64,000 nt of DNA from Clostridiales bacterium (GCA_022508445.1 JAFLVG010000008.1:1-64000); one strand, 5' to 3'; positions 29,216 through 41,261 are shown, counted from the first letter of the stretch. The notes: generated from the letters alone by a model not told the origin. Made by a program: numbers and translations.

Positions 29216-31774
29216 ATGACTGAAAAGCGAAAATCAAGTTCTATATTCATAATCGTTTTTTTGCTGGCGGCGCTCTCCGCACTGCTGATTTTATTGGGAG
29301 GAGGCAGTGCGATTTACCGTGCCGAGGTCGACAAAAAACAAGTTGCGCTCTCGCCGATTGAAGTCGAAAACACTGACATCGTTTACCACTGTTTCGAAGA
29401 TCCGACATCGCTGTATGCCGACAGCATAGGCATACTCGTTGCGGGGCTATCGGGCATTGAAACGGTTTCTTCGGAATCGGAAATAACCTCTCGTTTATCT
29501 CAAAGCGCAGACAAGGTCTACCGTCACATCGAACACGGCGAGCATGCGGAATATCTAATCGTTCTCGACGGCGGCAAGCTCATGACCGTTACAGGCAGCG
29601 GCACGGAGACAGTCGATACCGAGCTTGAATTTATCGATTTTGCGGTATATAACGACTCGCTCTACGCAATCTCGCCCTCCTCGCTTACTGTCTTTCCGCT
29701 CGGTGAGAACGCACTCGACGGCAGTGCCGCAAGCACGGTAGAATTTACGTCCGACAGATATACCAATATCAAAGCGACTGCCATATCCGTGCTTAACGGA
29801 AATATTTACGTTGCGGTAAATTCGGCATTCGGGCACAAACAGGACATTTGCGTAAGCTCTTCTCACGGAGCTCTGAACGCAGTGCTTATGCAATCGGACG
29901 CCGTTCTTTCATTGACATCGGACGGAGCCACTCTCTTTACGCTCACTCGTGATGAGCTTATTTCCTATACCGTATCGTCGGGTGGCGGACTTGTCAAAAC
30001 GCACAGCTCGCGAGGCTCGCAATTGACGTCGATCTATGCGTATAACGGATTTGTTTATGCGCTCGATTCACTCAACGCTCTTCATAAGATTTCCGCAGAT
30101 TTATCGATGGACAAAACGCTTCTCGCGTCGAGCAGCTTTGCAAAAGGCTTTTTCAATATGCCCACGGGCGCCGCGGTCAAAAACTCCAAGCTGTATGTTG
30201 CCGATTCCATGAACGGCAGAGTCGCTATATACGGCTCAATCGTCGAGTACATTCCGAAATCGTTCACAAATCCGGTCTCTGTCGCAAGCGACAGCGCCGG
30301 CAATGTGTATGTGGCATACGAATACGGCAAGGTCGGAATTTTCGAAGGCGGTGATTTTTCTTCGCAAAACGAGCGAATCGTTACCGCAGATTTCGGATTT
30401 ATCAAGCAAATAGCCGTCGATTACGATAAAAAGCTTTACATCCTGTCCGACACGGGACTGTGGACGGCAAACAACGGCGCCTCCCCCGTTTGCATCGACG
30501 AAACGAAGTACAAAGCGATAACTCTCGGGATTGGGCGCGAAAAGTTGTATGCTCTCGGTGACGGCAATGTCGTTACGTTCGATAAAAAGAACAATTCAAG
30601 TGTTTACTGCACCGCAAACAGCGACGCGTTTTCGCTCGCCGTCGATCTGAACGGAAACGTGTTCATGCTCTCGCAGACAAGCATTACGGTATACGACGGC
30701 AGTGACTACGCAACCTATGATTTATACAGCGACAAAGAGCAATACACACTCGGAAGCACGAGCGGACAAATCTTGCTCAGCACGGTAGAAAACGAATACG
30801 TGGGCTACGGCGACGTCATAATAGTTGACACTTACCGCCATAGGCTTTTCAATGCGGACGGACAAGCGGTCGGCGTAACGCTAATCAACGAAGATTATCA
30901 AGTCCCCGAAGTCGGGCAAAACCCCGTCCCCGACAAACACCACGACGGCTTAATCCGCACGGCACTCCGCGACACCGACGTTTTCTCGCTACCGATGGAA
31001 ACGCGCGCTATGTACACGATTGCCGCCGGCCGCAAAGTTATCGTTCCGCAATACGATTTGGAAGAGACCAGAGAATACGCGCTTGTTCTTATCGACGACA
31101 CGGTAAACGGCAAGCTCGTTCAAGGCTATGTCTACAAGGACATGCTTTCGGAGCCGCTTGCCTATTCTCCGCCGCCTGCCGAAGTCGGCTCGATCTTCAA
31201 CTCCGCAACGCCAATTTACAAATGGCCTAGCCATAATTCCGCAAAGATATTCGGTTATGCCGCTGTTGACCGCAATACCGAGTTCGGAATGCTCGATTTC
31301 GTGGAGTCGTACCGCGACGATTACGGCGATCTTTGGTATAGGCTCGCGCTTGAAAACGGTTACGAAGGCTATATTCTCGCAATCAACATCAGTACGACCG
31401 ATTATGAGCCAATTTTCATTCGCCCTGCTTACGACGCCAAGATAATTTCGTACAAAGGCAGCAAATTCGCTCCGGCATACATAATCGAAAACGGATCTTA
31501 CGTCAAGATAGCCGAACTACCCACCGGCACACAGGTAGAGGTCATCGGAGCATTCGACTCGTCAAAGCGGTATACCAAAGTGAAATACCTCGATCCCGAG
31601 CTTGGCACGCTCACCTGCTACGTCGAAACCGTTTACATCGATTACGAGGGCGTCAATATTGTTCCGATAGTTGCGGTGATAGTTATTGTAATAACAGTAA
31701 TTCTCGCCTCGCTTATAATATGGCGAATGTCGCAAAACAAGAAGAAACGAATAGAACACAACGACAACGATTGA
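29216..31774 (+). CDS. Membrane-anchored NHL/beta-propeller-like exoprotein with SH3-like modules
   Basis: 852 aa; N-terminal TM, repeats such as LYVADSMNGRVAIYGSI and NVYVAYEYGKVGIF, SH3b-like C-terminal segments, C-terminal TM with NKKKRIEHNDND tail. Confidence 0.75.
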   Translation: MTEKRKSSSIFIIVFLLAALSALLILLGGGSAIYRAEVDKKQVALSPIEVENTDIVYHCFEDPTSLYADSIGILVAGLSGIETVSSESEITSRLSQSADKVYRHIEHGEHAEYLIVLDGGKLMTVTGSGTETVDTELEFIDFAVYNDSLYAISPSSLTVFPLGENALDGSAASTVEFTSDRYTNIKATAISVLNGNIYVAVNSAFGHKQDICVSSSHGALNAVLMQSDAVLSLTSDGATLFTLTRDELISYTVSSGGGLVKTHSSRGSQLTSIYAYNGFVYALDSLNALHKISADLSMDKTLLASSSFAKGFFNMPTGAAVKNSKLYVADSMNGRVAIYGSIVEYIPKSFTNPVSVASDSAGNVYVAYEYGKVGIFEGGDFSSQNERIVTADFGFIKQIAVDYDKKLYILSDTGLWTANNGASPVCIDETKYKAITLGIGREKLYALGDGNVVTFDKKNNSSVYCTANSDAFSLAVDLNGNVFMLSQTSITVYDGSDYATYDLYSDKEQYTLGSTSGQILLSTVENEYVGYGDVIIVDTYRHRLFNADGQAVGVTLINEDYQVPEVGQNPVPDKHHDGLIRTALRDTDVFSLPMETRAMYTIAAGRKVIVPQYDLEETREYALVLIDDTVNGKLVQGYVYKDMLSEPLAYSPPPAEVGSIFNSATPIYKWPSHNSAKIFGYAAVDRNTEFGMLDFVESYRDDYGDLWYRLALENGYEGYILAINISTTDYEPIFIRPAYDAKIISYKGSKFAPAYIIENGSYVKIAELPTGTQVEVIGAFDSSKRYTKVKYLDPELGTLTCYVETVYIDYEGVNIVPIVAVIVIVITVILASLIIWRMSQNKKKRIEHNDND

Positions 31775-31800
31775 TATAAATTATACCCGAACATCAAAAA

Positions 31801-31842
31801 CAATACGGATTGACAACAATTTGTCAATCCGTATTGTTTTTT
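31801..31842. terminator. Bidirectional terminator
   Basis: CAATACGGATTGACAA-caat-TTGTCAATCCGTATTG, perfect 16-bp stem then T6; lies between convergent genes. Confidence 0.92.
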
Positions 31843-32482
31843 ACTCGTCTGATGTGGACGCGACTTCGCTTTCTTTTTGCAAAAACTCTATCGCGCCTAT
31901 CGAAAATTCATACGCCGTGCGCGTTTGCACATTGCCGTCGTCAAGCCGCTTTGTGTACTGCCGCGATTGAATACGCCCAGAAACGTCTAACTTTTGCCCT
32001 ACCGGTGCGTTCTTAATCAGCCGCGCGTTCTTGCCCCAAGCGATACACGGTATGTAATCGGACTTTGAATACGCGCGGTTTACGGCGAGAAGCACGTCGC
32101 AAATCTCGCGGTTGAACGGCGTAGTGCGGTATATCGGCGGTTTGCATATGTACCCGATAAGCTCCGCCGTGTTCGGATTTACGTCGTTTTGCGGCGTAGA
32201 TATTTCGCGCGCAAATACGCTTAAAATCAACCTCGACCTTTCGCCTTCCGGACGGTTAAAGCTGCGGAACTGTCCGCTTATCGCAATCAGCTCGTCGGTT
32301 TTCAATCCATCTATCAACGATTCGGACGCCGTTATCGGTATCTCGTCGAGATGCTCCGACAATCTGGGCACGTTGAGCTTAAACTCGTAAAAGCGTTCGC
32401 CGTACAGGTCGTGCGAATACTCTATCGCGCTACCTATACGGCCTTGTAAAAACACGGTGTTGGTCGATTTGTCGTTTTTCAT
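31841..32482 (-). CDS. SSB-like protein with two OB-fold segments
   Basis: 213 aa; two SSB-like units (VFLQGRIGSAIEYSH...AISGQFRSFNR; AELIGYICKPPIYRTTP...IPCIAWGKNARLIKN...LDVSGRIQSRQY). Confidence 0.8.
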   Translation of the reverse strand: MKNDKSTNTVFLQGRIGSAIEYSHDLYGERFYEFKLNVPRLSEHLDEIPITASESLIDGLKTDELIAISGQFRSFNRPEGERSRLILSVFAREISTPQNDVNPNTAELIGYICKPPIYRTTPFNREICDVLLAVNRAYSKSDYIPCIAWGKNARLIKNAPVGQKLDVSGRIQSRQYTKRLDDGNVQTRTAYEFSIGAIEFLQKESEVASTSDE

Positions 32483-32488
32483 TAAAGT

Positions 32489-33256
32489 TTAACTCCTTAT
32501 TTGTCTTCCCGTATGATCGATTATATAGTTGTCTTTGTAGATGAGATCGCCAACTGTTTTGAACGTAAATCCCTTAGCGCGAAGTCCGTCTATTATCGCC
32601 GGCAACGCTTCTAGCGTATGCTTTCCGTCGTTGTGCATGAGCACGATGCTACCGTTTCGACAGTTGCCCACAACCCTTGACACGATCTGCTCTTTCGACA
32701 GGTTCTTCCAATCGAGCGAGTCCACATCCCATTGTATCGTGTACAGACCGAGATCTGTCGCTGTGTTCAAAAGAGTATCCGAATAATCGCCGTAAGGCGG
32801 TCTGAAAAGCTCTACTTTGCGTCCCGATATGCTCTCTATAAGAGATTTCGATGTGGAAAGTTCGAGCTCCATCTTCTTCTTTGACAGCTTTGACATGTAC
32901 GGATGCGTTGCGGAATGCGTGCCTATCTCGATTCGGTCGGACTGCGCAAGCTTTTTAAGCTCGTCGCTGTACTTCTCCGCCCAGAAACTTACAAGAAAGA
33001 ATGTGGCGCAAGCGTCCTTTTTCTCCAATGTTTCGAGAATACCGAGCGTTTTGTCGGCGCCCCATGCCGCGTCGAATGTGAGCGCTACTGCTTTTTCGTC
33101 CGTTTCCACCGAGTAAATCGGAACTTTCTTCGGACTGATATTGTTGTAGATAGCCGCAGCACCCGTATAGTACACGCCGGTAAGCGCAAGCGCGAATACG
33201 GTCGCCGCTATCACAGCAATTATTACAGCCCTCCGTCTGACAACCAAAAACCTCAT
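32489..33256 (-). CDS. Polysaccharide deacetylase, PdaB-like
   Basis: VALTFDAAWGADKT, IGTHSATHPYMSKLSKKKMELELSTSKSLIESISG, LFRPPYGDYSDT; ATG at 33256 with GGAGAGG upstream. Confidence 0.9.
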   Translation of the reverse strand: MRFLVVRRRAVIIAVIAATVFALALTGVYYTGAAAIYNNISPKKVPIYSVETDEKAVALTFDAAWGADKTLGILETLEKKDACATFFLVSFWAEKYSDELKKLAQSDRIEIGTHSATHPYMSKLSKKKMELELSTSKSLIESISGRKVELFRPPYGDYSDTLLNTATDLGLYTIQWDVDSLDWKNLSKEQIVSRVVGNCRNGSIVLMHNDGKHTLEALPAIIDGLRAKGFTFKTVGDLIYKDNYIIDHTGRQIRS

Positions 33257-33419
33257 CGGACCTCTCCAATAATAACATAGTCTATTCCGCGAAATGTAGG
33301 TACTTTTGGCGAAAAATGTCTTGTTATGCAACTGCACTTTGCCGCTAACCTATTCGCATATCACATGATATTCGCAAGGCTCGATAAGTAGAACAGTTGT
33401 GAAAAAATTAACAAAAAAT

Positions 33420-33442
33420 AAGCGCCCGTAATACGAGCGCTT
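33420..33442 (-). terminator. Terminator after degV
   Basis: AAGCGCcCGTAaTACGaGCGCTT with A/T run downstream on the minus strand. Confidence 0.75.
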
Positions 33443-33470
33443 GCGCAAATGAAATTCGATTGTGATTTTT

Positions 33471-34310
33471 TTACTGCTCTTTGCTTGCGAGCGTGACTAT
33501 GCCGACAGTTCCCACGCCGATATGCGCGCCGCCGACCGGACACATCGGCTCGACGTCGATTTGCGAAAGCCCGAACTTGCGGAACAGTCTGTCTTTGAGA
33601 GCCTCGACGTTCTTGTCGTCGCCGATATAGTAAACGAGTATGCGGTCGAACTTTTCGGGAAGCCTCGCTATCGCCGCCGCAACCGCACGGTTAAAGCCGA
33701 GAGCCTTGGCATATATTGTCAAGTCGTTTTTCGCAAACTCGAAAACAGGTTTTATTTTGAGAATGTTTCCCACTCTCGAAAGAAGCTTGTTCACCCTGCC
33801 GCCGCGCGCAAGTTCGGTTAACGACGCCGGGATAAACTGCATGGCGATACGCTCTTTCAAGTCGTTAGCAAGTTCAAGAAGCTCGTCGAAAGTAGCTCCC
33901 TCTTGTTGCGCCTTGACCATTTCTTGTATAAACATCAAGCCGGACGTGCCTGCGACTCCCGAATTGACGGCAACAACCCTCTTATTCGGATATTGCGACG
34001 CGGCAATAGTAGCCGATCCTATCGTGCCGCTAAGCCTGTCGGCGATAGTAAATATAATGATTTCGCTGTTTTCGTCCTTCTCGAAGATTGCGTCGATTGC
34101 CTCGCGAAATTTATCGGGCGAAGGTTGGGAAGTTTTCACCACAGCCTTGGTGCGGACGTACTCGCTGTAAAACGCATCCCACTCGTCGGGAAAGCCCTCT
34201 TCTATCTCATTACCATTGAGAAGTAATGTGAGAGTGACAACCTTTATATCATTTTCGCTCAAATATTCACGCGATAATCCGAACGTCGAATCAACAATGA
34301 ATTTAACCAT
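33471..34310 (-). CDS. DegV family protein
   Basis: 279 aa; KFIVDSTFGLSREYLSENDIKVVTL, KTSQPSPDKF, TIADRLSGTIGSA. Confidence 0.92.
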   Translation of the reverse strand: MVKFIVDSTFGLSREYLSENDIKVVTLTLLLNGNEIEEGFPDEWDAFYSEYVRTKAVVKTSQPSPDKFREAIDAIFEKDENSEIIIFTIADRLSGTIGSATIAASQYPNKRVVAVNSGVAGTSGLMFIQEMVKAQQEGATFDELLELANDLKERIAMQFIPASLTELARGGRVNKLLSRVGNILKIKPVFEFAKNDLTIYAKALGFNRAVAAAIARLPEKFDRILVYYIGDDKNVEALKDRLFRKFGLSQIDVEPMCPVGGAHIGVGTVGIVTLASKEQ

Positions 34311-34574
34311 AAGACCGCCGATATGCGGCGCAAATTCACCGAATTACGCCGCGTGTTAAGTTATTAACAGTATAGCATACTTTTATTCTTATTGCAAGCA
34401 TTGTGTTTTTAAAATACCGCAAAACAAAAATTTATTCTGCCAAATTATGAAAATATACCGCGTATTACGGCTGTAATTATTAAAATATATATAAAATTTC
34501 GGGTTATATTATTTTAACATAACATTATTTCTGCGATAAACATGTGGATATTATGGGAAATTGCGTTAAATTGC

Positions 34575-34603
34575 TTGACAAACATCATCAAGGCTAATAT
34601 AAT
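34575..34603 (+). promoter_or_regulatory. Perfect consensus promoter of gdhA (TTGACA-17-TATAAT)
   Basis: TTGACAAACATCATCAAGGCTAATATAAT. Confidence 0.85.
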
Positions 34604-34606
34604 TAA

Positions 34607-35998
<1,392 letters not shown>

Positions 35999-36016
35999 TT
36001 TTAATATAGCAACAAT

Positions 36017-36053
36017 AAAACCGCGGAACGATATTATACGCTCCGCGGTTTTT
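36017..36053. terminator. Terminator between gdhA and rnfB
   Basis: AAAACCGCGGA...TCCGCGGTTTTT. Confidence 0.9.
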
Positions 36054-36068
36054 GTTTGATGTTATCAG

Positions 36069-36881
36069 TCATTTGTTGTTCTCTACCTTGATAATGCACT
36101 TTCGCGGACAGCCGTCGGCGCACTTCATACACGCGATACATTTTTGATAATCGATAGCCGCAAGGCTGTTTTTGAGCTTGATTGCGCCCGTCGGACAGTT
36201 GCGCTCGCATTTTCCGCACGCAATACACCCGACCTTGCACACCGCAGCGGTCTCCTTGCCCGTCGTGGTATTTGAGCAAGCGATATACACCTTTGCGGAC
36301 TTGGGTATTCTCCCGATAATTTTTTTGGGGCATGCCGATACGCAACGTCCGCACGACGTGCAATTTTGCGGATTGACCTGCGACACGCCTATGTCCTTGC
36401 TGATGTTTACGGCATTGTTAGTGCAAGCCGATACGCACGAACACATACCCATACACCCGTATTCGCATGCCTTGCTTCCGCCTGCGAGAATTTGCGCACT
36501 CTTGCAATCACCAAAGCCCTGATATTCGTACTTATCTACCGCACGATTGCCGCCTGCGCAATGAACGACGGCGACCGTCGCCGCGCTTTCGTAACCGCTC
36601 ATGCCCAAAATTTTCGCTATGTTCTTTTTATTCTCGGGCGGTGTGGGATTGCAGCGCGAGATATCGGCTTCGCCTTTGAATAAAGCCTCTGCGAATTGCG
36701 AGCATCCGGCATAACCGCAACCGCCGCAGTTCGCGCCCGAAAGGTTACGTTCGATATCGTCGATTCTGGGATCACGCTCGACGGAGAGCTTATCGCCGAG
36801 GTATGACAAACAGAATGCGAACACCGCCGCAAACGCCGTTACTATGAGTATGGGAACTACTATGCCGAGGAAAATGCCCAT
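36069..36881 (-). CDS. rnfB: Electron transport complex subunit RnfB
   Basis: 270 aa; GANCGGCGYAGCSQFAEAL, multiple CxxCxxC clusters. Confidence 0.96.
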   Translation of the reverse strand: MGIFLGIVVPILIVTAFAAVFAFCLSYLGDKLSVERDPRIDDIERNLSGANCGGCGYAGCSQFAEALFKGEADISRCNPTPPENKKNIAKILGMSGYESAATVAVVHCAGGNRAVDKYEYQGFGDCKSAQILAGGSKACEYGCMGMCSCVSACTNNAVNISKDIGVSQVNPQNCTSCGRCVSACPKKIIGRIPKSAKVYIACSNTTTGKETAAVCKVGCIACGKCERNCPTGAIKLKNSLAAIDYQKCIACMKCADGCPRKCIIKVENNK

Positions 36882-36925
36882 TTATACCCCTTTCGATTGT
36901 TATTGAGCGCTTTATTTGCGCACCG

Positions 36926-37516
36926 TCAAGTGAACGACAGCCCCGAAAAGCCGTAGAACGCCATTGCCATAATACCTGCCGTAACGAGCGCTATCGGGAA
37001 ACCTCTGAACGGGCGCGGAATATCGTACAGCTCCTGCTTTTCGCGTATGCCTGCCATGAGAATGAGCGCAACCGTAAATCCAATGCCCACGAAAAATCCC
37101 GTGATAAGCGTTTGAAAAAAGTCTAGACCTTGCGCGATGACGGAGTTAGCCGTGCCGAGAACTGCGCAGTTGGTCGTGATGAGCGCAAGGTATACGCCTA
37201 GTGATCCGTACAGCGCCGGCGAAATCTTTTTAAGCACGATATCCAAAAGCTGTACGAGCGACGCAATTACGAGTATGAACGCGACCGTGCTCAAATATCC
37301 TATCGAGAGCGGTTCGAGTACGAGCGTATAGATGATATAGCACACGCACGAGGCTACCGTTATGACGAAGGTGACGGCAAACCCCATGCCGATTGCCGAC
37401 TGCGTTTTCTTGCTTACGCCGAGGAAGGGACACATGCCTATGCTCTGATTGAGCACCACGTTGTTTGTGAGTATGCCCGATATTGCTATCGAGACGGCGG
37501 CGAGAAAGTAATCCAT
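36926..37516 (-). CDS. rnfA: Electron transport complex subunit RnfA
   Basis: 196 aa; NNVVLNQSIGMCPFLGVSKK, LITTNCAVLG. Confidence 0.96.
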   Translation of the reverse strand: MDYFLAAVSIAISGILTNNVVLNQSIGMCPFLGVSKKTQSAIGMGFAVTFVITVASCVCYIIYTLVLEPLSIGYLSTVAFILVIASLVQLLDIVLKKISPALYGSLGVYLALITTNCAVLGTANSVIAQGLDFFQTLITGFFVGIGFTVALILMAGIREKQELYDIPRPFRGFPIALVTAGIMAMAFYGFSGLSFT

Positions 37517-37517
37517 A

Positions 37518-38123
37518 CTACACCTCCCTCTCGATTAGCGCGGTGTGCTTGCGCTTCTTTGTTTTTGCGTAATCGAATATGGCGTTGAACACCGCCATGA
37601 CAAGCCCGAGCACGATAAATCCGCCCATTGTCTTATCGAAGAATCCGCTACCGAAAATAATTGTCAAAAGCTCGCGCACCGCGCCGAGCAGTGTTATTGC
37701 GGCTATAAAGCCCAGCCCCATCGACACGCCGTCGATAAGCGACGGCAACACATTATTCTTGCCGGCAAACGCCTCCGCCCGTCCGAGTATTATACAGTTG
37801 ACGGTTATCAGCGCAATGAACGCGCCTATGCTGTCGTTGAGCGTGGGCAAAAACGACGACACAATCATTTGCACGAACGTGACGAGCGACGCTATAATCA
37901 CTATGTAAGCAGGCAAATGCACCTTGTCGGGAATGACTTTACGCAGCGCGGAAATTATTACGTTGGAGCAAATAAGTACAAACGCCGTACACAGCCCTAG
38001 CGACACCGCGTTTATTATGTTGTCCGACTTGGCTATTGTGGGACACATGCCTAGCACAAGCACAAACACCGGATTGTTCGCTATTCCGCCGAGTGCGACG
38101 GATTTAAATTCGCTCTTGTTCAT
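37518..38123 (-). CDS. rnfE: Electron transport complex subunit RnfE
   Basis: 201 aa; NNPVFVLVLGMCPTIAKSDNI, LITVNCIILGRAEAFA. Confidence 0.96.
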   Translation of the reverse strand: MNKSEFKSVALGGIANNPVFVLVLGMCPTIAKSDNIINAVSLGLCTAFVLICSNVIISALRKVIPDKVHLPAYIVIIASLVTFVQMIVSSFLPTLNDSIGAFIALITVNCIILGRAEAFAGKNNVLPSLIDGVSMGLGFIAAITLLGAVRELLTIIFGSGFFDKTMGGFIVLGLVMAVFNAIFDYAKTKKRKHTALIEREV

Positions 38124-38782
38124 GCTCGCACCTCATGCGAAGGGTTTTCGGAGTAGTTCAGGCTCGACAGCGCCGCGATTATACTGTCGTTGTATACCTT
38201 TGCAAAGCTGTTGGAAATATTTACTGCGCGCTCAATCGCCGTCAGCGACAGCGTAGCACCCGTTTTGCCTACTATATCTTTCATGTTCACGTCGGAGAAG
38301 GCGTCCGCGCCGAATACAGAATCGAATAGATTGCTCGGCAGTTTGCCGAAATAGCTTTCGCTCTGTTTCTTGACGGTTGCACCCACGATCTTGCCGCCGC
38401 GGTACGCGGTGAGAATTACGACGTCGCCGTCACGTCCGCTCGATTTAGCCTCGATTATATATGCTTCCATATTGTCGCCCTTCGGCTCGCCGTAAACGGC
38501 AAGTATCTCCGCTTTGCGCGACTTGTTGGACTTATTAAAGCTCGCGATGTTCGCGCCGTAGCTATCTTCGTTCAAAAGCACTATATACCCGTCTTTTTTC
38601 GCGTCTGCGTCAGATTGACCTGTCGGACAAATGCGATTTATGAGTTTTGCTGTCGCCGTGTCGAGCGTCGGCTTGTACTTGGGGAAAAACATGTTGCAGA
38701 GCGTCAAAACCGCTATGCACACCGCCGTTATGCATACAAGCACCGCCGTTGCCTTCAATGCGTTTTTAAGTGATTTGCTCAT
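38120..38782 (-). CDS. rnfG: Electron transport complex subunit RnfG
   Basis: 220 aa; N-terminal TM; KDIVGKTGATLSL, a TGAT flavinylation motif. Confidence 0.93.
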   Translation of the reverse strand: MSKSLKNALKATAVLVCITAVCIAVLTLCNMFFPKYKPTLDTATAKLINRICPTGQSDADAKKDGYIVLLNEDSYGANIASFNKSNKSRKAEILAVYGEPKGDNMEAYIIEAKSSGRDGDVVILTAYRGGKIVGATVKKQSESYFGKLPSNLFDSVFGADAFSDVNMKDIVGKTGATLSLTAIERAVNISNSFAKVYNDSIIAALSSLNYSENPSHEVRA

Positions 38783-39879
38783 TTGTCACCGCCTTTTAAG
38801 TCGGCAGCAGCGTTCGTTTGTGCCGTCTTTTGCGGCTTTACGTATCCGAACGGCTTTGGAATTATGTATTTATCGATTAGCGGAACTACGATGTTCATGA
38901 TGAGCAGTGCGAACGAAAATCCGTCGGGAAAACTTCCGAACGATCTTATGAGCGCGGTCACAAGCCCTATGCCCACGGAATAAATTACGTTTCCGACAAA
39001 TGTGTTCGGGCTTGTCGCATAATCGGTCGCCATAAACACCGAACCGAACAGCAGTCCGCCCGACATCACGTGCGCCGCCGTCGCCTTGAACATTTCCGCA
39101 CCGCGAACGCCCGACGGAATAACGTCGAACAAGAACACAAAAACGGCAAGTGACGCCACTATCATGAGTGGCACGCGAGCGTCGATAACGCGCCGAATAG
39201 ACAGATAAGCATATCCGACCAGTATGGCTATGACGCACGTTTCGCCCACCGCCGCAGTCGCGGTATTGCCCAAAAACATATCAAGAAGCATTCCGCCCGT
39301 CACGTTTTGGCGTGTACCAAGCCAAGTAGCGCCCGTCGCCGCCATTCCGTCCGCCAACAGTGAGCTTGTGAGGTTGAAAGCGCCTGCGCCGCCGAAAGCG
39401 ATAAACAGAAAAACTCTTGCGGTACACGCAGGATTTGCGAAATTCCTCCCTATGCCGCCGAACAGCATTTTGACAAGCGCGATAGCGAATATCGAGCCGA
39501 GCGCGCACAATATAACCGTGTCGAAGCTGAAAACAACCGCGCCGACAGAATTGACGGCATTCACACCCCAGATATCCACGGGCATTACTGCCGGAAGATT
39601 TAGCGTGAGTATAACGGCGGTGACTGCGAACGACAAGTCGGTCACGCTCGACTGCTTTATGCCGCGTTTTTCGCCCTTTTTATCGATGATGAATCCGTAC
39701 AAAAATTCGGTGCCGAAGCAAAATATCAGACATACCGTCAGATTTATCACCACGTGATATCCGAAAAACACAATCGCCGTAATAAGGCACGGAGTGAGCG
39801 CAATTAGAACGTCCGTCATTATTCGCCGCGTACTGTTTCCGCGACGGGTTATATGCGGAGAAGCCGAAACCCTTTTCAC
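38779..39879 (-). CDS. rnfD: Electron transport complex subunit RnfD
   Basis: GTG start overlaps the rnfC stop; MTDVLIALTPCLITAIVFFGYHV; FANPACTARVFL; TGAT motif in MAATGATWLGT. Confidence 0.94.
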   Translation of the reverse strand: MKRVSASPHITRRGNSTRRIMTDVLIALTPCLITAIVFFGYHVVINLTVCLIFCFGTEFLYGFIIDKKGEKRGIKQSSVTDLSFAVTAVILTLNLPAVMPVDIWGVNAVNSVGAVVFSFDTVILCALGSIFAIALVKMLFGGIGRNFANPACTARVFLFIAFGGAGAFNLTSSLLADGMAATGATWLGTRQNVTGGMLLDMFLGNTATAAVGETCVIAILVGYAYLSIRRVIDARVPLMIVASLAVFVFLFDVIPSGVRGAEMFKATAAHVMSGGLLFGSVFMATDYATSPNTFVGNVIYSVGIGLVTALIRSFGSFPDGFSFALLIMNIVVPLIDKYIIPKPFGYVKPQKTAQTNAAADLKGGDK

Positions 39880-41207
39880 AGTCCAAGCTCCTTTATCTTC
39901 GATTTTGCGAGTCTGACCGACTGAACTATCGGGCGCTTGGCAGGACACGAGTACGCGCAGCAGCCGCATTCGATACAACTCATTGCGCCGTATTTTTTCG
40001 ACGATTTGTAATCGCCTCTCAATGTGTATGCGTCTATGTACATCGGCATTAAGTTCATGGGACACGCTTTTGCGCATTTTCCGCAGTTAATACACGGATT
40101 CGGCTGACTTACGCTAGCTTCGTCACTGCCAAGCGCAAGCACCGCGCCGGACGTTTTTGTCACCGAAAAATCGAGAGAGCCAAGCGCAAAGCCCATCATC
40201 GGTCCGCCCGAAATAATCTTTACGCAGTCGTCAGTAAGTCCTCCGCAAAAGTCCACACAGTCAGAATATCTTGTGCCTGTTCGCACCCACAGATTGCGCG
40301 GAGTATTGACGCCGCCGCCGCACACCGTTACGGCACGCATATAAAGCGGAGTGTCGTACTCCACCGCCTGGTAGAGCGCGTAAGCCGTGTGAACGTTGCC
40401 TACGACCACGCCGACGTCGCTCGGGAGCTTGCCGGGCGGAACTTTGCGTCCCGTAACTGCGTAAATCAATTGCTTTTCGGCGCCCTGCGGATACTTGCTT
40501 TTCAGCCTTGTGACACTGACCGCTATTCCGACTTTTTGCGCAGTGCGCACGATAAGCTCTGCCGCAAGCGGCTTGTTATCTTCGATGCCGACATGAAACG
40601 AGTTAATTCCGAGAATATTCGCAAAATACAAAGCGCCACGCAAGACCTCTTCGGTGCGCTCTACTAAAAGTCTGTAATCGCATGTTATGTAAGGCTCGCA
40701 TTCGGCGGCGTTTATCAAGAACGTGTCCACAGGCGATTTGGGTGCGAATTTGATGTGCGCAGGAAATCCCGCACCGCCCATTCCGACAAGCCCTGCTTCC
40801 CTGACGCGCTTTAATAGGTTTTCGCTGCTCTTGTCCTGCATGGGCGGAAGCTGTTTTGTTTCGTACAGCCCGTCGTTTTCAATGACGATATGCTCACAAG
40901 CCCCACCCGTCGGCTTTTTCCGCCGCTCTATCGACTTGACTACGCCGGATACTGACGAGAACACGTCGGCAGACATTAGCCCGTCCGCTCTTCCGACGAG
41001 CGTTCCGGCTTTGACTTTATCGCCTACCGAAACCACCGCCTGCGCAGGCTTACCGATGTGTTGCGACAGCGGTACATAAACTACGCTTGGCGCCGGACAC
41101 TCGACGAGTTCTGTCTCGTTCGTATGCTTGTTATGCGGAATATGTATTCCGTTTTTGAATGTTTTTGCTTTCAAATCGATCACGAATATTATATATGCGA
41201 AATTCAA
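39876..41207 (-). CDS. rnfC: Electron transport complex subunit RnfC
   Basis: 443 aa; FKNGIHIPHNKHTN, GMGGAGFPAHIKF, NAAECEPYITCDYRL, two CxxCxxCxxxCP motifs. Confidence 0.96.
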   Translation of the reverse strand: MNFAYIIFVIDLKAKTFKNGIHIPHNKHTNETELVECPAPSVVYVPLSQHIGKPAQAVVSVGDKVKAGTLVGRADGLMSADVFSSVSGVVKSIERRKKPTGGACEHIVIENDGLYETKQLPPMQDKSSENLLKRVREAGLVGMGGAGFPAHIKFAPKSPVDTFLINAAECEPYITCDYRLLVERTEEVLRGALYFANILGINSFHVGIEDNKPLAAELIVRTAQKVGIAVSVTRLKSKYPQGAEKQLIYAVTGRKVPPGKLPSDVGVVVGNVHTAYALYQAVEYDTPLYMRAVTVCGGGVNTPRNLWVRTGTRYSDCVDFCGGLTDDCVKIISGGPMMGFALGSLDFSVTKTSGAVLALGSDEASVSQPNPCINCGKCAKACPMNLMPMYIDAYTLRGDYKSSKKYGAMSCIECGCCAYSCPAKRPIVQSVRLAKSKIKELGL

Positions 41208-41261
41208 CGTCTAATTGAGCGGCCTGTTAATTAAGCTTTTCGTTCAGTTAAATTTTCTTGT

